DNA of 64,000 bases from UBA11403 sp963784615 (GCA_963784615.1 CAWASG010000002.1:558001-622000); one strand, 5' to 3'. Counted from the stretch's first letter, positions 46,667 to 56,548 are shown. Notes: generated by a model from the letters alone, not told the origin. Numbers and translations are program-made.

Positions 46667-47422
46667 ATGTCTAACGCTCAGGATTTTGATTTTAAAAATT
46701 TAACGGATTTGGAATTTTTGAACGGACTTGATTTTTTAATTCATAATCCAACTTTATCGGTCGCGAAACTGAGTTTTGATGAAGATAGTCACCAATGGTC
46801 ATCCAGGTTATTTGGCACGAACCCAGAAGGGCAGCAGGAGTTGGCAGACTTTCTTGCTGCTGCAATCACATTTGCACATCAAGAAGATGAAGAAAATACA
46901 ACGCTAGAAGAAAAAAAATGTAAAAATGCCATACGAAACTACTACGATATTTTTCTTAATTTAGATCCGAATGATTTAATTGCCAATATTCCAGCTGTGA
47001 CAAGTCAGGCGCGTCCTTTAGCGATGACAGGCATATACAGAAAGGAGGGCATTCCTTTTGCTCCATTGATCCCAAACCAGGATGGTGACTATATTTCCCC
47101 AGATGATCACGGCCACCACCATGGAAAACATGAGGCCGAGGCTCGGCGGATTGGCGCGTCCACGCAATTTGAACGTCTAAAAAGCTGGATTAATCAAATG
47201 ATGTCTCATTTAGGCATTCATGTTTTTGAAACAGTACGTTATGCCGAATTGGATTATCTGAATTCTACGATTTATGCGAACGATGCTGCTCTGCCTCAAA
47301 TTCAAGAACAACCCAGCTATTATTGGATTGGTCATGCATCCAATTTGATTGTTATCCCCGTAAAAAATGCTCAAGGACAAAGTCGACCGCTTCATGTACT
47401 CACCGACCCCGTATCAGCCTGA
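46667..47422 (+). pseudogene. 5' part of a metallo-beta-lactamase-fold gene split by two transposons
   Basis: From ATG 46667 (ribosome site AAAGAGGA). About 200 residues of family-specific N terminus (with HGHHHGKHE) lead into YYWIGHASNLIVIPV and HVLTDPV, the first strands of NAPE-PLD/UlaG-like MBL proteins. Native sequence ends at 47417; the last codons and stop come from the transposon. Joins in frame to 50810. Confidence 0.85.
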
Positions 47423-47555
47423 ACACACAATCTGATGGATTTCCCCGTAATTCCAGCCACGTTCATTGATGTACAAATAAAAAACCCCTCATAAAGCTTG
47501 ATTAAAACCTCATGAAGGGTACTCTTACGTTCAACGACGAACAAAGAGAGCCTAA

Positions 47556-48125
47556 ATGTACCATGAACTATTAAAAAAGACCAGTTTTCATCCGTTATTC
47601 GTGCATATCGATGATGAAATGGCTGAGAAAGTTCGAGCTGAAGACTGTCCTTTCTGTAACGGTCCTTTATATCAAGCCGATTACCCTCGTAGTCCCCTCG
47701 GGTTACCTGCATCATGCCGTGAGCATTATGATAGTCGGCGCAGTCTTTGCTGCGGAAACTGCCGAAAGCGTGTGACAACACCATCGGTACGGTTTTTGGG
47801 GCGACATCGTTTTCCGGCTGCGATTATCGTGCTTATCTCCGCCTTCATGTCCAGTGCTTCGAGGCGCCGGTATTACCAAGTAACGCGTTATTTTGGTATC
47901 AGCATCAGTCTGCGAACCTGGGGGCGTTGGCGTCGTTGGTGGCGAGATTGTTTTATTGGCACTGCTTTTTGGAAACAGGCTAAAGCATTCCTGCCCGTAA
48001 AGGCCATTGTTGGCCCATTTCCTCGACAACTTCTTTTGATTTTTCCAGACAACCTGAGTCAAAAACTGGTAAATGCCTTGCAGTTTTTAGCGCCAATGAC
48101 AGCGGGCGTTTATCGCGCTGTCTAA
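47556..48125 (+). CDS. Zinc-ribbon accessory protein of transposon A
   Basis: 189 aa. Cys-rich N-terminal zinc ribbon (CPFCNGPLYQADYPRSP, later CCGNCRKRV), then a basic helical region (RRYYQVTRYFGISISLRTWG, RWRRWWRDC) like a helix-turn-helix. A protein of the same design (52317-52856) sits in the same place in transposon B, so it is probably a conserved DNA-binding component for end or target recognition. I recall DUF6431 for this type, with limited certainty. Confidence 0.7.
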   Translation: MYHELLKKTSFHPLFVHIDDEMAEKVRAEDCPFCNGPLYQADYPRSPLGLPASCREHYDSRRSLCCGNCRKRVTTPSVRFLGRHRFPAAIIVLISAFMSSASRRRYYQVTRYFGISISLRTWGRWRRWWRDCFIGTAFWKQAKAFLPVKAIVGPFPRQLLLIFPDNLSQKLVNALQFLAPMTAGVYRAV

Positions 48126-48215
48126 AGGAGGGAGTTATTCGCGCAGAGTTTGCATCTTTAGATCAAGTTAGACATCCAGTAGACTCATAAACTTCTTAAA
48201 CAAGCAGGAGTTTTT

Positions 48216-49679
48216 ATGAGCAACAAGAAGCCCGATGTTGGTACTCGCCAAGAACGGTGGGCCCGATTTCGCTTTTCGGTTATTGGCCCACTTTTGGCAG
48301 CGCCGCCGGATAAAGGGCAACTACAGATTGAGCTGGCTTCTTTAGCTCAAAAGCAATGGCAGCATCCCATTACAGGATTACCAGTTCATTTTGGACTATC
48401 GACGATTGAGCGATGGCTTTATCAATCTCGCCATGAGAACGACCCGGTCGGTGCTTTGCGAACGAAACGCCGTACAGATGCCGGGAGTAGTCACACGCTC
48501 TCAGCCCCATTAAAGATGAGCATCCAACATCAACATCGTTCACATCCAAGCTGGAGCTACCAGTTACACGTAGATAACCTCTATGTGATTGCAAAGACAA
48601 CGCCTGAGTTAGGCGTCTTGCCGTCTTACAATACGATTCGTCGTTACATGAAGTCGAATGGTTTCTGCAAGCAACCTGGGCGGAAAAGACGACATACAGA
48701 AGGCGCCATCCTCGCAGCTGATAGGCTAGAGAAACGAGAGGTCAGAAGTTATGAAGTCGACCATGTTAACACGTTATGGCACCTTGATTTTCACCATGGC
48801 TCACGCAGAATTTTGGGACGAGACGGTCAATGGCATAAACCCTTATTACTTGCCATTCTGGATGACCGCTCCCGCCTGATTTGTCATGCTCAATGGTACA
48901 TGGATGAAACCGCAGAGACGCTGGTACATGGGTTTATGCAGGCACTACAGAAACGCGCCTTACCGCGCGCTCTGATGAGTGACAATGGCAGTGCGATGAC
49001 TTCGGCTGAGTTTACCGAAGGGCTTGCGAGATTGGGCATTCTACATCAACCTACACTACCTTATTCTCCCTACCAAAACGCGAAACAGGAGGTTTTTTGG
49101 GCGCAAGTTGAAGGGCGATTGATGGCTATGCTTGAGGGTGAGGAGGAGATAACCTTGTCGTTACTCAATAAAAGCACCCTTGCTTGGGTCGAGCGTGAAT
49201 ACCATCAAAAAGTACATTCCGAGATTGGCTGCTCACCGCTTGCGCGCTATATGAAGGATGCCGATGTTGGTCGACCGTGTCCTGACACCGCAGCGTTACA
49301 TCATGCTTTTTGCACTCAGGTGCATCGCAGGCAACGTAAATCAGATGGAACATTCAGTCTTGATGGCAAACGCTTTGAAGTGCCATCGCAATACCGCAGT
49401 TTGGAGATATTGTACATCCGCTATGCACGGTGGGACTTAGGCTCTGTAAGGCTTGTCGATCCACACACCAACACACTGTTAAGTATGATTTATCCACAAG
49501 ACAAATCAGAAAACGCTTCAGGTCAGCGTCGAACTTTCACCAATTCCGGTGAACAAGAGCCCAGCGAAGAGCTTGTATCAACAGGCGTTGCGCCCTTGCT
49601 AAAAGCACTGATGGCAGAATACGCGGCCACCGGCCTTCCTCCGGCCTATTTACCCAAAGGAGAATCTGAACATGAGTAA
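48216..49679 (+). CDS. DDE (Mu/TniA-like integrase-core) transposase of transposon A
   Basis: 487 aa. Helix-turn-helix N terminus (FGLSTIERWLYQSR), integrase core with Asp in LWHLDFHHGSRRIL, Asp in ALMSDNGSAM, and Glu in NAKQEVFWAQVEGRL, then a Mu-C-like beta domain (RRQRKSDGTFSLDGKRFEVP). The ATG at 48216 follows AAGCAGGAGTTTTT. Its end overlaps the ATPase start by eight bases, as in TniA-TniB type pairs. Confidence 0.88.
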   Translation: MSNKKPDVGTRQERWARFRFSVIGPLLAAPPDKGQLQIELASLAQKQWQHPITGLPVHFGLSTIERWLYQSRHENDPVGALRTKRRTDAGSSHTLSAPLKMSIQHQHRSHPSWSYQLHVDNLYVIAKTTPELGVLPSYNTIRRYMKSNGFCKQPGRKRRHTEGAILAADRLEKREVRSYEVDHVNTLWHLDFHHGSRRILGRDGQWHKPLLLAILDDRSRLICHAQWYMDETAETLVHGFMQALQKRALPRALMSDNGSAMTSAEFTEGLARLGILHQPTLPYSPYQNAKQEVFWAQVEGRLMAMLEGEEEITLSLLNKSTLAWVEREYHQKVHSEIGCSPLARYMKDADVGRPCPDTAALHHAFCTQVHRRQRKSDGTFSLDGKRFEVPSQYRSLEILYIRYARWDLGSVRLVDPHTNTLLSMIYPQDKSENASGQRRTFTNSGEQEPSEELVSTGVAPLLKALMAEYAATGLPPAYLPKGESEHE

Positions 49680-50508
49680 AAAACTACTGGCTCTTTATGG
49701 TCTAAAATACAATCCATTCATCTCGGATATCCCCGTAGAAGCCTTGTGCATTTACCCAAAGCTCGAGAATTTTTGCTGGCGTGTTGAGCAATCATTACTT
49801 CGTGAAGGTGGTTTTGCTTTAGTGAGCGGTGATCCTGGCACAGGTAAAAGTGTTGCCTTGCGCGTTTTGGCTTCACGCCTTACACGCGTGCGTGATGCGC
49901 AGATCGGCGTCATCAGTCATGCTAACTCAAGGCTTGCTGATTTTTATCGTGAACTGGGGGATGTTTTTTGTGTGCCACTTACGGCCAGCAATCGTTGGGG
50001 TGGCTTCAAAAATTTACGCGAACGATGGCTCACTCACGTTGATAGCACCTTGTTACGCCCAGTGCTTATCATTGACGAGGCACAGGAAATGTCGCCAGAA
50101 GTCTTAAGTGAACTACGGTTACTGACCAGTATGCAATTTGACTCACGTAACTTGCTCAGCGTCATTCTGGCTGGTGATCAAAGATTAAATGATAAACTAC
50201 GCCGCGACGATCTGATGCCTTTGGGTAGTCGTATTCGGATCCGCCTGCTCACAGAACACGCCAGCATTGAGCAGTTAACCCAAACGCTGCAACATCTATT
50301 GGAACACGCTGGCAACCCTGGGCTAATGACGACAGGGCTGATAAACACCCTTTGTGAACACGCAGCCGGAAACAGTCGGATCCTTTGCAACATGTCTGGG
50401 GAACTGCTGGATATGGCCGCACGCCTTGAGCGTCCACAATTGGATGAGCAGTTGTATTTTGAGTGTTTCACCACTTCGGTCTCATCAAACAAACGAAAAA
50501 AAGCTTAA
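49672..50508 (+). CDS. AAA+ ATPase (TniB/ExeA-like) of transposon A
   Basis: 278 aa. Walker A GDPGTGKS at 53-60, Walker B LIIDEAQ at 132-138, sensor and arginine segments (VILAGDQRL, GSRIRIRLL). ExeA-like N terminus YGLKYNPFISDIP. In Mu, Tn7 and Tn5053 such ATPases choose target DNA and activate the transposase. Confidence 0.88.
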   Translation: MSKKLLALYGLKYNPFISDIPVEALCIYPKLENFCWRVEQSLLREGGFALVSGDPGTGKSVALRVLASRLTRVRDAQIGVISHANSRLADFYRELGDVFCVPLTASNRWGGFKNLRERWLTHVDSTLLRPVLIIDEAQEMSPEVLSELRLLTSMQFDSRNLLSVILAGDQRLNDKLRRDDLMPLGSRIRIRLLTEHASIEQLTQTLQHLLEHAGNPGLMTTGLINTLCEHAAGNSRILCNMSGELLDMAARLERPQLDEQLYFECFTTSVSSNKRKKA

Positions 50509-50521
50509 TCGGGAGAAAGCG

Positions 50522-50710
50522 ATGAAATATTTAGTCATTGAAGCACCGACACTCACCGATGAAGCAGCGGTCAATGTGCAGGATTTCTTTTATGCACTGA
50601 TGGTTGCGTTTGGTGAGCATTACCATCATCAAATAGAACGTTATTATCGAGAATCAGTCATTGGAACCATGGCTGATATTAATATGAAGGAGGATAATCC
50701 ACCTTTCTAA
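50522..50710 (+). CDS. Small protein at the right end of transposon A
   Basis: 62 aa from ATG 50522 after GGGAGAAAGCG, 13 bases after the ATPase stop. Sequence VNVQDFFYALMVAFGEHYHH then QIERYYRESVIG; no family recognised. Transposon B has no equivalent. Confidence 0.55.
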   Translation: MKYLVIEAPTLTDEAAVNVQDFFYALMVAFGEHYHHQIERYYRESVIGTMADINMKEDNPPF

Positions 50711-50809
50711 TCTGGAAAAAATACAGCAGGGAGGCTGTGCATTTTATGGCGCATTGCAACCATCAATTATCGTGTAAAACTGACCATCAAATTGCGTGAG
50801 CACGCTCAG

Positions 50810-52149
50810 TAGAAGGGGACCTTTTCCCAGGGCTTTATCCAAGACAAACCAGGGAAGGTAAATTAATCAAAGGAGAAGGTGAGCATCGATTGCCACGAGT
50901 TGATGTGGTGGTCATTTCTCACAATCACCGGGATCACGTTGATACAACAACACTTTACCGTTTGCTCGATCAACAACCAAAAATGATTGTTCCTGAAGGG
51001 GACAAACAACTTTTTATTGACCTTGGATTTACAGACGTTGAGGCATTAAATTGGGGTGATTCTGTTGATATTAACCATGGCGGGGAAAAGCTATTAGAGA
51101 TTACTGCTGTACCTGCGAGACATTGGTCTGGTCGTGGATTACATGACTCACATAAATCTGTATTTTCTGGTTACGTGTTGAAAGCGCCGACTATGGAAAA
51201 CCAGGATATTTATTTTGCCGGTGATACCGCTGTATTAGGAGATGAAACTTCTCAAAACATTTATCAATATTTTAATATTGGATTGTCTATTCAGCCCGGT
51301 GGTCCTGACGAAAATCGAAGCGATATGGAGTCCACGCATCAATCTTCAGCCGACGGCATTACTGCTCATTTTAGAAATTTAAAAGCGCGCTATGATAAAG
51401 ATAAGCTTACAAGCAGATTATTATTTTTTATAGAAGCCGCTCAAATGAAAACCATTTACGATCATACAGCCACGTTCAAATTGGGTAATTTACGTTTAAG
51501 AGACACTTATTACAGCTATACCCGTGTATTGGCGGTATTTAGACAACAATATACAACAGAACAAGCGGAATCATTTTTGGCCGCACATGAATTTGCAGCT
51601 TATCAGCAGATAAAGACCATTTGTGCTGATATTAAGCTGGATGGCGAAGCCCTCTCTGATAAAGAGATTGCTGATTTAATAGAGGAAAACATCATTGTTC
51701 CCAGGATTGGTCAACGCTTGGATATCAATAAGAATCATCAGTCCACAATGGCCGCAGACGAAAATCATCGTGCTCACATTATCAATCATCGAGCCTTAAA
51801 GACCTGTGACGAAATCGCGATGAAATGGTTGGGAGATCAGGAAATCCCACCATCAGAAAACCATGAGCAGGCGGTTTCCAACATCATGGATGATTTGATA
51901 ATTAATTTGTTAGAGAGTTATCGAAATGTTTGGCATTCTCGCTTGACGAGAACCCATCTCGACGAATTGAATGGGATAATTGAGCAAGAAAACTCCGTGG
52001 GTGAGAAGCTGGATGATCTGCAAAAGATGCTGTCTTATCATAATCGTCACGGACACTTACAGAATATTGTTCATTATGCCCAGTGGATTAATAAAACAAT
52101 CAAAACACCAGAAGCGTTAGCTGATTATCTAACGCGGCTCCATGTGTAA
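50810..52149 (+). pseudogene. Middle part of the split MBL-fold gene
   Basis: Carries the metal site: VVVISHNHRDHVD (HxHxDH), later PARHWSGRGLHD and YFAGDTAV, then a C-terminal helical extension of about 250 residues not found in simple UlaG-type enzymes. The frame is open from 50810 (VEGDLFPGLYPRQT before LPRVDVV). A TTG at 50890 is the only nearby start codon, so independent translation is doubtful. Native sequence ends at 52144; the stop TAA belongs to transposon B. Confidence 0.85.
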
Positions 52150-52316
52150 TGTCTCGAAAAATATAGCTCTTAACCGAAGTATTTATCTCGCACTATCTTG
52201 ATCACAAGCCTTGTGATTACGATCAAAAACAATGAGATGAAAAATTAATTATGATTAGTGACTGATCAACATGTATTATTGAGTCTCTTACCAAACAATA
52301 AAACAAGAGATCAGTC

Positions 52317-52856
52317 ATGGCGCATATTTTCGCAGATATTTTATCATTAGTACACTATATTCATATCCAAAGGCATGAGCCTGAGAAGTTAGGCTTAAAA
52401 AATTGCCTGTGTTGCGGTAAATCAAACCCTTGGCGACATGGTGGTTATTCTCGTGAAGCGGATCGCATTAATCCTTCAAGTACCTCACTAAATCCAGTGT
52501 TTATTCAGCGATACTATTGCCCCTGTTGCGACAAAACATGTTCAGTCCTTCCGGAATGCATTCCACCGCGTAGATGGTATTTGTGGGATATGCAGCAGAT
52601 CATTTTTGTATTGTACCTTTCTGGTATGAGCGCTTACGCTATATCAAAAACAATGCCGCCTTCACGCCAGACCATAAAGCGTTGGCTGATGCGCTTTGTA
52701 GAGCAATTTCGACTTCATAAAGATGCGTTGTGTACTCATTTTTATGCACTGGGTAGAGCCATAAATATGGCTGACTTTTGGCAAGCAACGCTCCAGAAGA
52801 TGCGTTTGAGTGAAGCGATGCGCCTTTGCCATGTAGCCGGAGTTGTTATCCCATGA
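52317..52856 (+). CDS. Zinc-ribbon accessory protein of transposon B
   Basis: 179 aa. Two Cys pairs (CLCCGKSNPWRHGGY, YYCPCCDKTCSVLPE) followed by PPRRWYLWDMQQ, a shared LSGMSAYAISKTMPPSRQTI helix-turn-helix and a basic helix. ATG at 52317 after CAAGAGATCAGTC. Counterpart of 47556-48125. Confidence 0.72.
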   Translation: MAHIFADILSLVHYIHIQRHEPEKLGLKNCLCCGKSNPWRHGGYSREADRINPSSTSLNPVFIQRYYCPCCDKTCSVLPECIPPRRWYLWDMQQIIFVLYLSGMSAYAISKTMPPSRQTIKRWLMRFVEQFRLHKDALCTHFYALGRAINMADFWQATLQKMRLSEAMRLCHVAGVVIP

Positions 52857-52981
52857 ACATATAATCGGTTCAAGCATGAGTTGTGCAATGCTTATGCAAA
52901 TATGAACCCCACACAGTTTGGTCGTTTCGGTGCCATGATTTTACTGATTAACTTCACTCCCCATTAATAGCGGAGAGAAAA

Positions 52982-54334
52982 ATGAGTAAACCTTTACACC
53001 CGATGGCTTTGTTTCGCCTGATGGTTCTTGGTCCACTAGCGAGCCGCGCTGAACTAAAGCGCGGTGAGGTTAAAAGTATTATCCGAAGTTTGGCTGCCGA
53101 TCGTTATACTATTCCTGAGTCAAGACGAACGCATATCAGTGAAGAAACAATTGCGCGCTGGTACTACGATTGGAAGCGAGGGGGTATCGAAGCACTGAAT
53201 CCTAAACCGCGCATAGACAAAGGAAGTACACAAATTTCAGAAACCGTGCAAAGCAGAATTGTGATCCTTAAAAAGGATAAGCCTTCACGCTCAATTAACA
53301 CTATTATTGGCATGATTGAGCGCGAAGGATTGGTTGCTAAAGACACATTGGCTCGGGCTTCCGTTCATCGCTTTTTACAACAACAGCACCTGTCAAAACG
53401 CATTATACCCAATCAAGACACTATTGAGCGCCGGTCATTCGTGGCTGCCCATGCAGGAGATATTTGGCAAGGAGATGTACTTCATGGCCCACGGATACAA
53501 ACGCCATCAGGCATGCGGAAAACGTACTTGGTTTCATTGATTGACGATTCCTCACGTCTTATTACACATAGTGCGTTTTGTCTTGGAGAAACAGCCCTCG
53601 ATATAGAGGGCGTGCTCAAATCAGCTGTATTGAAACGAGGCGTACCGTATAAATTGATTATTGATAATGGCCCTGCATACCGATCCGAGTCATTACAAAC
53701 TATTTGTGCACACTTAGAGATACGGCTTGTCTATTGTCGCGCCCGAGAACCCGAGGGCAAAGGTAAGCTCGAACGTTTTCATCGCACATTTAGAGAACAA
53801 TTTATCGATGAGCTTGATATCGATAAAATTCGTGATTTGGGTGATCTTAATGCTCGCCTTTGGGCCTGGATTGAGCATGTTTATCATATTCGTTTGCATG
53901 GTGGGTTAGATAAGAAAACACCGCTTGATAGTTGGAGAGACGACCTGCTTCACGTGCGCCCTCTAACGCCTTATTTCGCCAATAAAATCGATGATATTTT
54001 TTACCATCGTGCTGAGCGAGTTGTTCGCAAAGATGGAACGATCAGTTGGGATGGCAAGATGTTTGAGGTACATCACAACCTTGTCGGTGAGAAAGTGACG
54101 TTGGTGTTTAATCCGCACACAAATATTGCTGTTCGGGTTGAAACAGCCTTCGGTGACAACTTGGGAGCCGCTGTTTTATTAGATTTAGACGCCAATCTTA
54201 ATCGTAAACGCCAACGACCACATGCAGCACCTTCGCCTGAAGGAATCCAGCGTGAGCACAATGTCGAATTGGTTTTTGAAGACTATGTCGAGTCCATTGG
54301 CACCTTTGCACAAACAACCGGTGAGGACAATTAA
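52982..54334 (+). CDS. DDE transposase of transposon B
   Basis: 450 aa, integrase-core type. N-terminal helix-turn-helix (HISEETIARWYYDWKRGGIE), Asp in IWQGDVLHGP, Asp in LIIDNGPAYRS, and Glu in GKGKLERFHRTFREQF, then a Mu-C-like domain (VRKDGTISWDGKMFEVHHN). Start after GGAGAGAAAA. The stop is immediately followed by the ATPase ATG. Confidence 0.9.
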   Translation: MSKPLHPMALFRLMVLGPLASRAELKRGEVKSIIRSLAADRYTIPESRRTHISEETIARWYYDWKRGGIEALNPKPRIDKGSTQISETVQSRIVILKKDKPSRSINTIIGMIEREGLVAKDTLARASVHRFLQQQHLSKRIIPNQDTIERRSFVAAHAGDIWQGDVLHGPRIQTPSGMRKTYLVSLIDDSSRLITHSAFCLGETALDIEGVLKSAVLKRGVPYKLIIDNGPAYRSESLQTICAHLEIRLVYCRAREPEGKGKLERFHRTFREQFIDELDIDKIRDLGDLNARLWAWIEHVYHIRLHGGLDKKTPLDSWRDDLLHVRPLTPYFANKIDDIFYHRAERVVRKDGTISWDGKMFEVHHNLVGEKVTLVFNPHTNIAVRVETAFGDNLGAAVLLDLDANLNRKRQRPHAAPSPEGIQREHNVELVFEDYVESIGTFAQTTGEDN

Positions 54335-55135
54335 ATGTACCAATCATTTTTTGGTTTAACCCAAGCCCCCTTAGGAAAAAAAAGTATCCAATTATGGGAT
54401 AACGCCCAGCTTGCAGGCCTTGCTCAACAGTTTAATTGGCTTCTTCAATCACCTGGCGTTGGATTACTCACAGCAGAGCCTGGACTTGGGAAAACGGCTG
54501 CACTTCGACAACTAACCAGCACTTTAAACCCACATCAATACAGCGTTTTCTACATCGCCGAGACAGATTTTGGTCGACTGGATTTTTATCGTCAAATGGC
54601 GCTGATACTTGGACTTGCTTCTTCTTATCGTCGTGCTCAGTTATGGCGTGATATTAAGGAGTACATCATTCACTTGGCTACTCAAAAGAACATTATGCCA
54701 GTATTCATTATTGATGAAGCACAAAATCTTCCATCTGAATTTTTTCGTGATTTCCCAGCTTTCCTCAATTTTGTCTTTGATTCCAAAGACTACATGACCG
54801 TTTGGTTGGTAGGCCACCCGGAGCTCGCTCGCGAGATAGGGAAACCCGCTAATGCTGCATTAGAATCTCGGATCCAAGCACGTTGTGAACTGAAGCCAAT
54901 TCTTGAGCGCGATGCATTTAAGCAGCTTATTGAACATGGTTTTTCTCAGGCTGGATGTACGCATCAGTTGTTGTCCGACTCAGCTCTTGAGCTGCTCCGA
55001 ATGTCCTCAAAAGGTAATCCAAGACAAGCACATAAACTCATTGTTACATCACTGCGATTGGCTACTGATAAAAAAATCAATCATCTACCAGATGATATCA
55101 TCAAGGAGGCCATCGCTCTGTTGAAACAAATTTAA
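54335..55135 (+). CDS. AAA+ ATPase (ExeA/TniB-like) of transposon B
   Basis: 266 aa. Walker A AEPGLGKT at 47-54, Walker B FIIDEAQ at 124-130, ExeA-like N terminus YQSFFGLTQAPLGK, and a C-terminal GNPRQAHKLIVTSLRLA helix. Presumed target-selection ATPase for the 52982 transposase. Confidence 0.9.
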   Translation: MYQSFFGLTQAPLGKKSIQLWDNAQLAGLAQQFNWLLQSPGVGLLTAEPGLGKTAALRQLTSTLNPHQYSVFYIAETDFGRLDFYRQMALILGLASSYRRAQLWRDIKEYIIHLATQKNIMPVFIIDEAQNLPSEFFRDFPAFLNFVFDSKDYMTVWLVGHPELAREIGKPANAALESRIQARCELKPILERDAFKQLIEHGFSQAGCTHQLLSDSALELLRMSSKGNPRQAHKLIVTSLRLATDKKINHLPDDIIKEAIALLKQI

Positions 55136-55140
55136 AAATA

Positions 55141-55177
55141 AAAGCTCCCCAAGGTGCTTGCCTTGGGGAGCTTTGTC
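55141..55177 (+). terminator. Strong hairpin terminator of transposon B
   Basis: Perfect 14-bp stem AAAGCTCCCCAAGG / CCTTGGGGAGCTTT with a six-base loop, six bases after the ATPase stop. Confidence 0.82.
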
Positions 55178-55233
55178 TCAGGTTAATTAAATAGGGACGA
55201 GATATGTAAATTAGAGTGAGACGTTACACCATG

Positions 55234-55499
55234 TGAGATGTTTAGTCAATGAACAAATCAATATTGCAGGCAGGTTGTTTGTTGAAGAAAAACGCGACGG
55301 AAAGCAAGAGCGATTCAATGATCTGGCTCAGGAGCTGGTTAAAGCAGAGTCTCTCAGTGACTATAGAGACAGGTATACTGAATGGAAAGAAAAAAACATC
55401 GGCTATCTCAGCAACCACCGTTCAAAAATATTTCATTATGGCAAGACACAAAGTGAAGAAGCACTTGAGCAAATTGAGAAGGCACTCAACAAGCCATAA
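55234..55499 (+). pseudogene. 3' part of the split MBL-fold gene
   Basis: After the second CCATG the frame continues RCLVNEQINIAGRLFVEEKR, then FNDLAQELVKAESLSDYRDR, ending EQIEKALNKP. Base 52144 plus 55234 gives one codon, so it is exactly in phase with the middle part. The GTG at 55233 could start it independently but there is no ribosome site. Confidence 0.82.
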
Positions 55500-55883
55500 C
55501 GCTACAATTTAAGCCTGTGTGTAGCGAATTACAAATTTAGCGGGAATTCCCGGGCACTATAAAAATCACGATAGACAGTGGGTTTTAAGTGCAAGATAAA
55601 AAAAAGTTTCGTAAACAATGCTCAGAACTTTGGTACGAAGGTCCTTCTCCCGATTGTTAAACGTCAATTATCTTTGCCGGTCAAATCTTCAACCCAAATC
55701 AAAACATGGCGCGTCAACCGGGATGGGCGCATCACGAAAGTCATTTATTAAAATCGGACGAAAACCAATCCGTGCCTTCAATCAACACCGGATTTATACC
55801 ACCCGGTTGACGCGCCAAGGTTGTAGTGAAATTGTCATTTTGAGCGTGCGTCAACCATAGCAACTACGTTCACTGAGCAGTAT
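55500..55883. other. Insertion-scar region
   Basis: Holds a TGTGTGTAGCGAATT end motif at about 55515, an inverted repeat GGCGCGTCAACCGGG / CCCGGTTGACGCGCC (55708-55722 and 55802-55816), and a scrap (TACGAAGGTCCTTCTCCCGA) also found near 38960. No intact gene. Confidence 0.5.
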
Positions 55884-56213
55884 TTGTTGACATGCATGCG
55901 TTATATTGAACTAAATCCGGTTAGGGCAGGGATGGTTGAAAATCCGACGGACTATCGTTGGTCCAGTTACCACTGTAACGCGATGGGAGAAGCAAGCGCA
56001 TTGATTAGACCTCGACTGGAATATCATGCATTAGGACGAACACCTGAAGAGCGTCAAAAATATTATCAGGCGTTATTTCAGAAACCATTAGATAAAGCAA
56101 CGCTAAATGAAATTCGAGAGGCCACCAATAAGAGTTGGGTGCTTGGTGATAACAAGTGTAAGGAAGCTGTTGAACAACAATTAGCGCGTAGAGTTACGCC
56201 TATAGCCATTTGA
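55884..56213 (+). pseudogene. C-terminal part of a RAYT (IS200-like Y1) transposase, copy 1
   Basis: MRYIELNPVRAGMVENPTDY then RWSSYHCNAMGE is the diagnostic end of REP-associated tyrosine transposases. The catalytic HUH and Tyr regions are absent. Its own C terminus is replaced at TPIA by the inverted-repeat sequence at 56205; copy 2 (59699) continues KGGDRKSSNYLELAK. Confidence 0.82.
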
Positions 56214-56234
56214 CAAAGTCTTTCTTGGGTGACC
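56205..56234. repeat. Third copy of the TTGACAAAGTCTTTC repeat
   Basis: GCCATTTGACAAAGTCTTTC followed by GGGTGACCCC, as at 57412-57447 and 59481-59515. Confidence 0.75.
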
Positions 56235-56254
56235 CCATTGATTACGCCCGGGTG

Positions 56255-56548
56255 TCATGCATGAGCGTAAATGATATAGACCTTATCTAAATTTGCCTTA
56301 TCTTTGACAGACCACAAATCATAATTTGCTTGCATTTGCATCCAGCTTTCAGGTGTTCGACCAAACGCTTTACTGAGCCTCAAAGCCATAATGGGGGAAA
56401 TATTAGACTTCATACTGATTAATCTAGCAAAAGTAGAAGGCGAAACAGCTAATTTTTTAGCCGCGTCTCGAATGCTAACATTCAAAGGTTCAAGATAGGT
56501 TTCAAATATAAACTCACCAGGGTGAGGGGGGTTATACATCATCGTCAT
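56255..56548 (-). CDS. higA: HigA-type antitoxin, XRE family
   Basis: 97 aa. N-terminal PPHPGEFIFETYLEPLNVSI is the usual HigA opening, followed by the helix-turn-helix (RDAAKKLAVSPSTFARLISM) and IMALRLSKAFGRTPESWMQM. It neutralises HigB and represses the operon in studied examples. Overlaps the toxin gene (TAATG). Confidence 0.88.
   Translation of the reverse strand: MTMMYNPPHPGEFIFETYLEPLNVSIRDAAKKLAVSPSTFARLISMKSNISPIMALRLSKAFGRTPESWMQMQANYDLWSVKDKANLDKVYIIYAHA

Larger units (their letters stand above)
47418..50805. mobile_element. Three-gene DDE/AAA+ transposon A inside the MBL gene
   Basis: Carries a zinc-ribbon protein, DDE transposase, AAA+ ATPase and a small protein. Imperfect terminal inverted repeats: TGAACACACAATCTGATGG at the left and TGCTCACGCAATTTGATGG read inward from the right (15 of 19 match), with a further TTGATGG subterminal repeat. 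Flanked by TCAG (47414-47417 and 50806-50809). Excising it restores the MBL frame (GTA TCA GTA GAA). Ends are placed to within a few bases. Confidence 0.82.
52145..55228. mobile_element. Three-gene DDE/AAA+ transposon B inside the MBL gene
   Basis: 3,084 bp with ends TGTAATGTCTC / GAGACGTTACA (10 of 11) and subterminal TATCTCG-type repeats on both sides, bordered by a perfect 5-bp target duplication CCATG (52140-52144 and 55229-55233). The order zinc ribbon, DDE transposase, AAA+ ATPase is the same as in transposon A, but the ends and proteins are clearly different. Excision joins the MBL frame to 55234. Confidence 0.93.

Noticed and set aside
47712..48062. Minus-strand frame opposite the zinc-ribbon gene
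   Set aside because: Shadow of the real gene; the plus-strand frame has the Cys pattern shared with transposon B.
55618..55860. Plus-strand open frame of 80 codons in the insertion-scar region
   Set aside because: Spans an inverted repeat and fragments found elsewhere in the window; no coherent protein.
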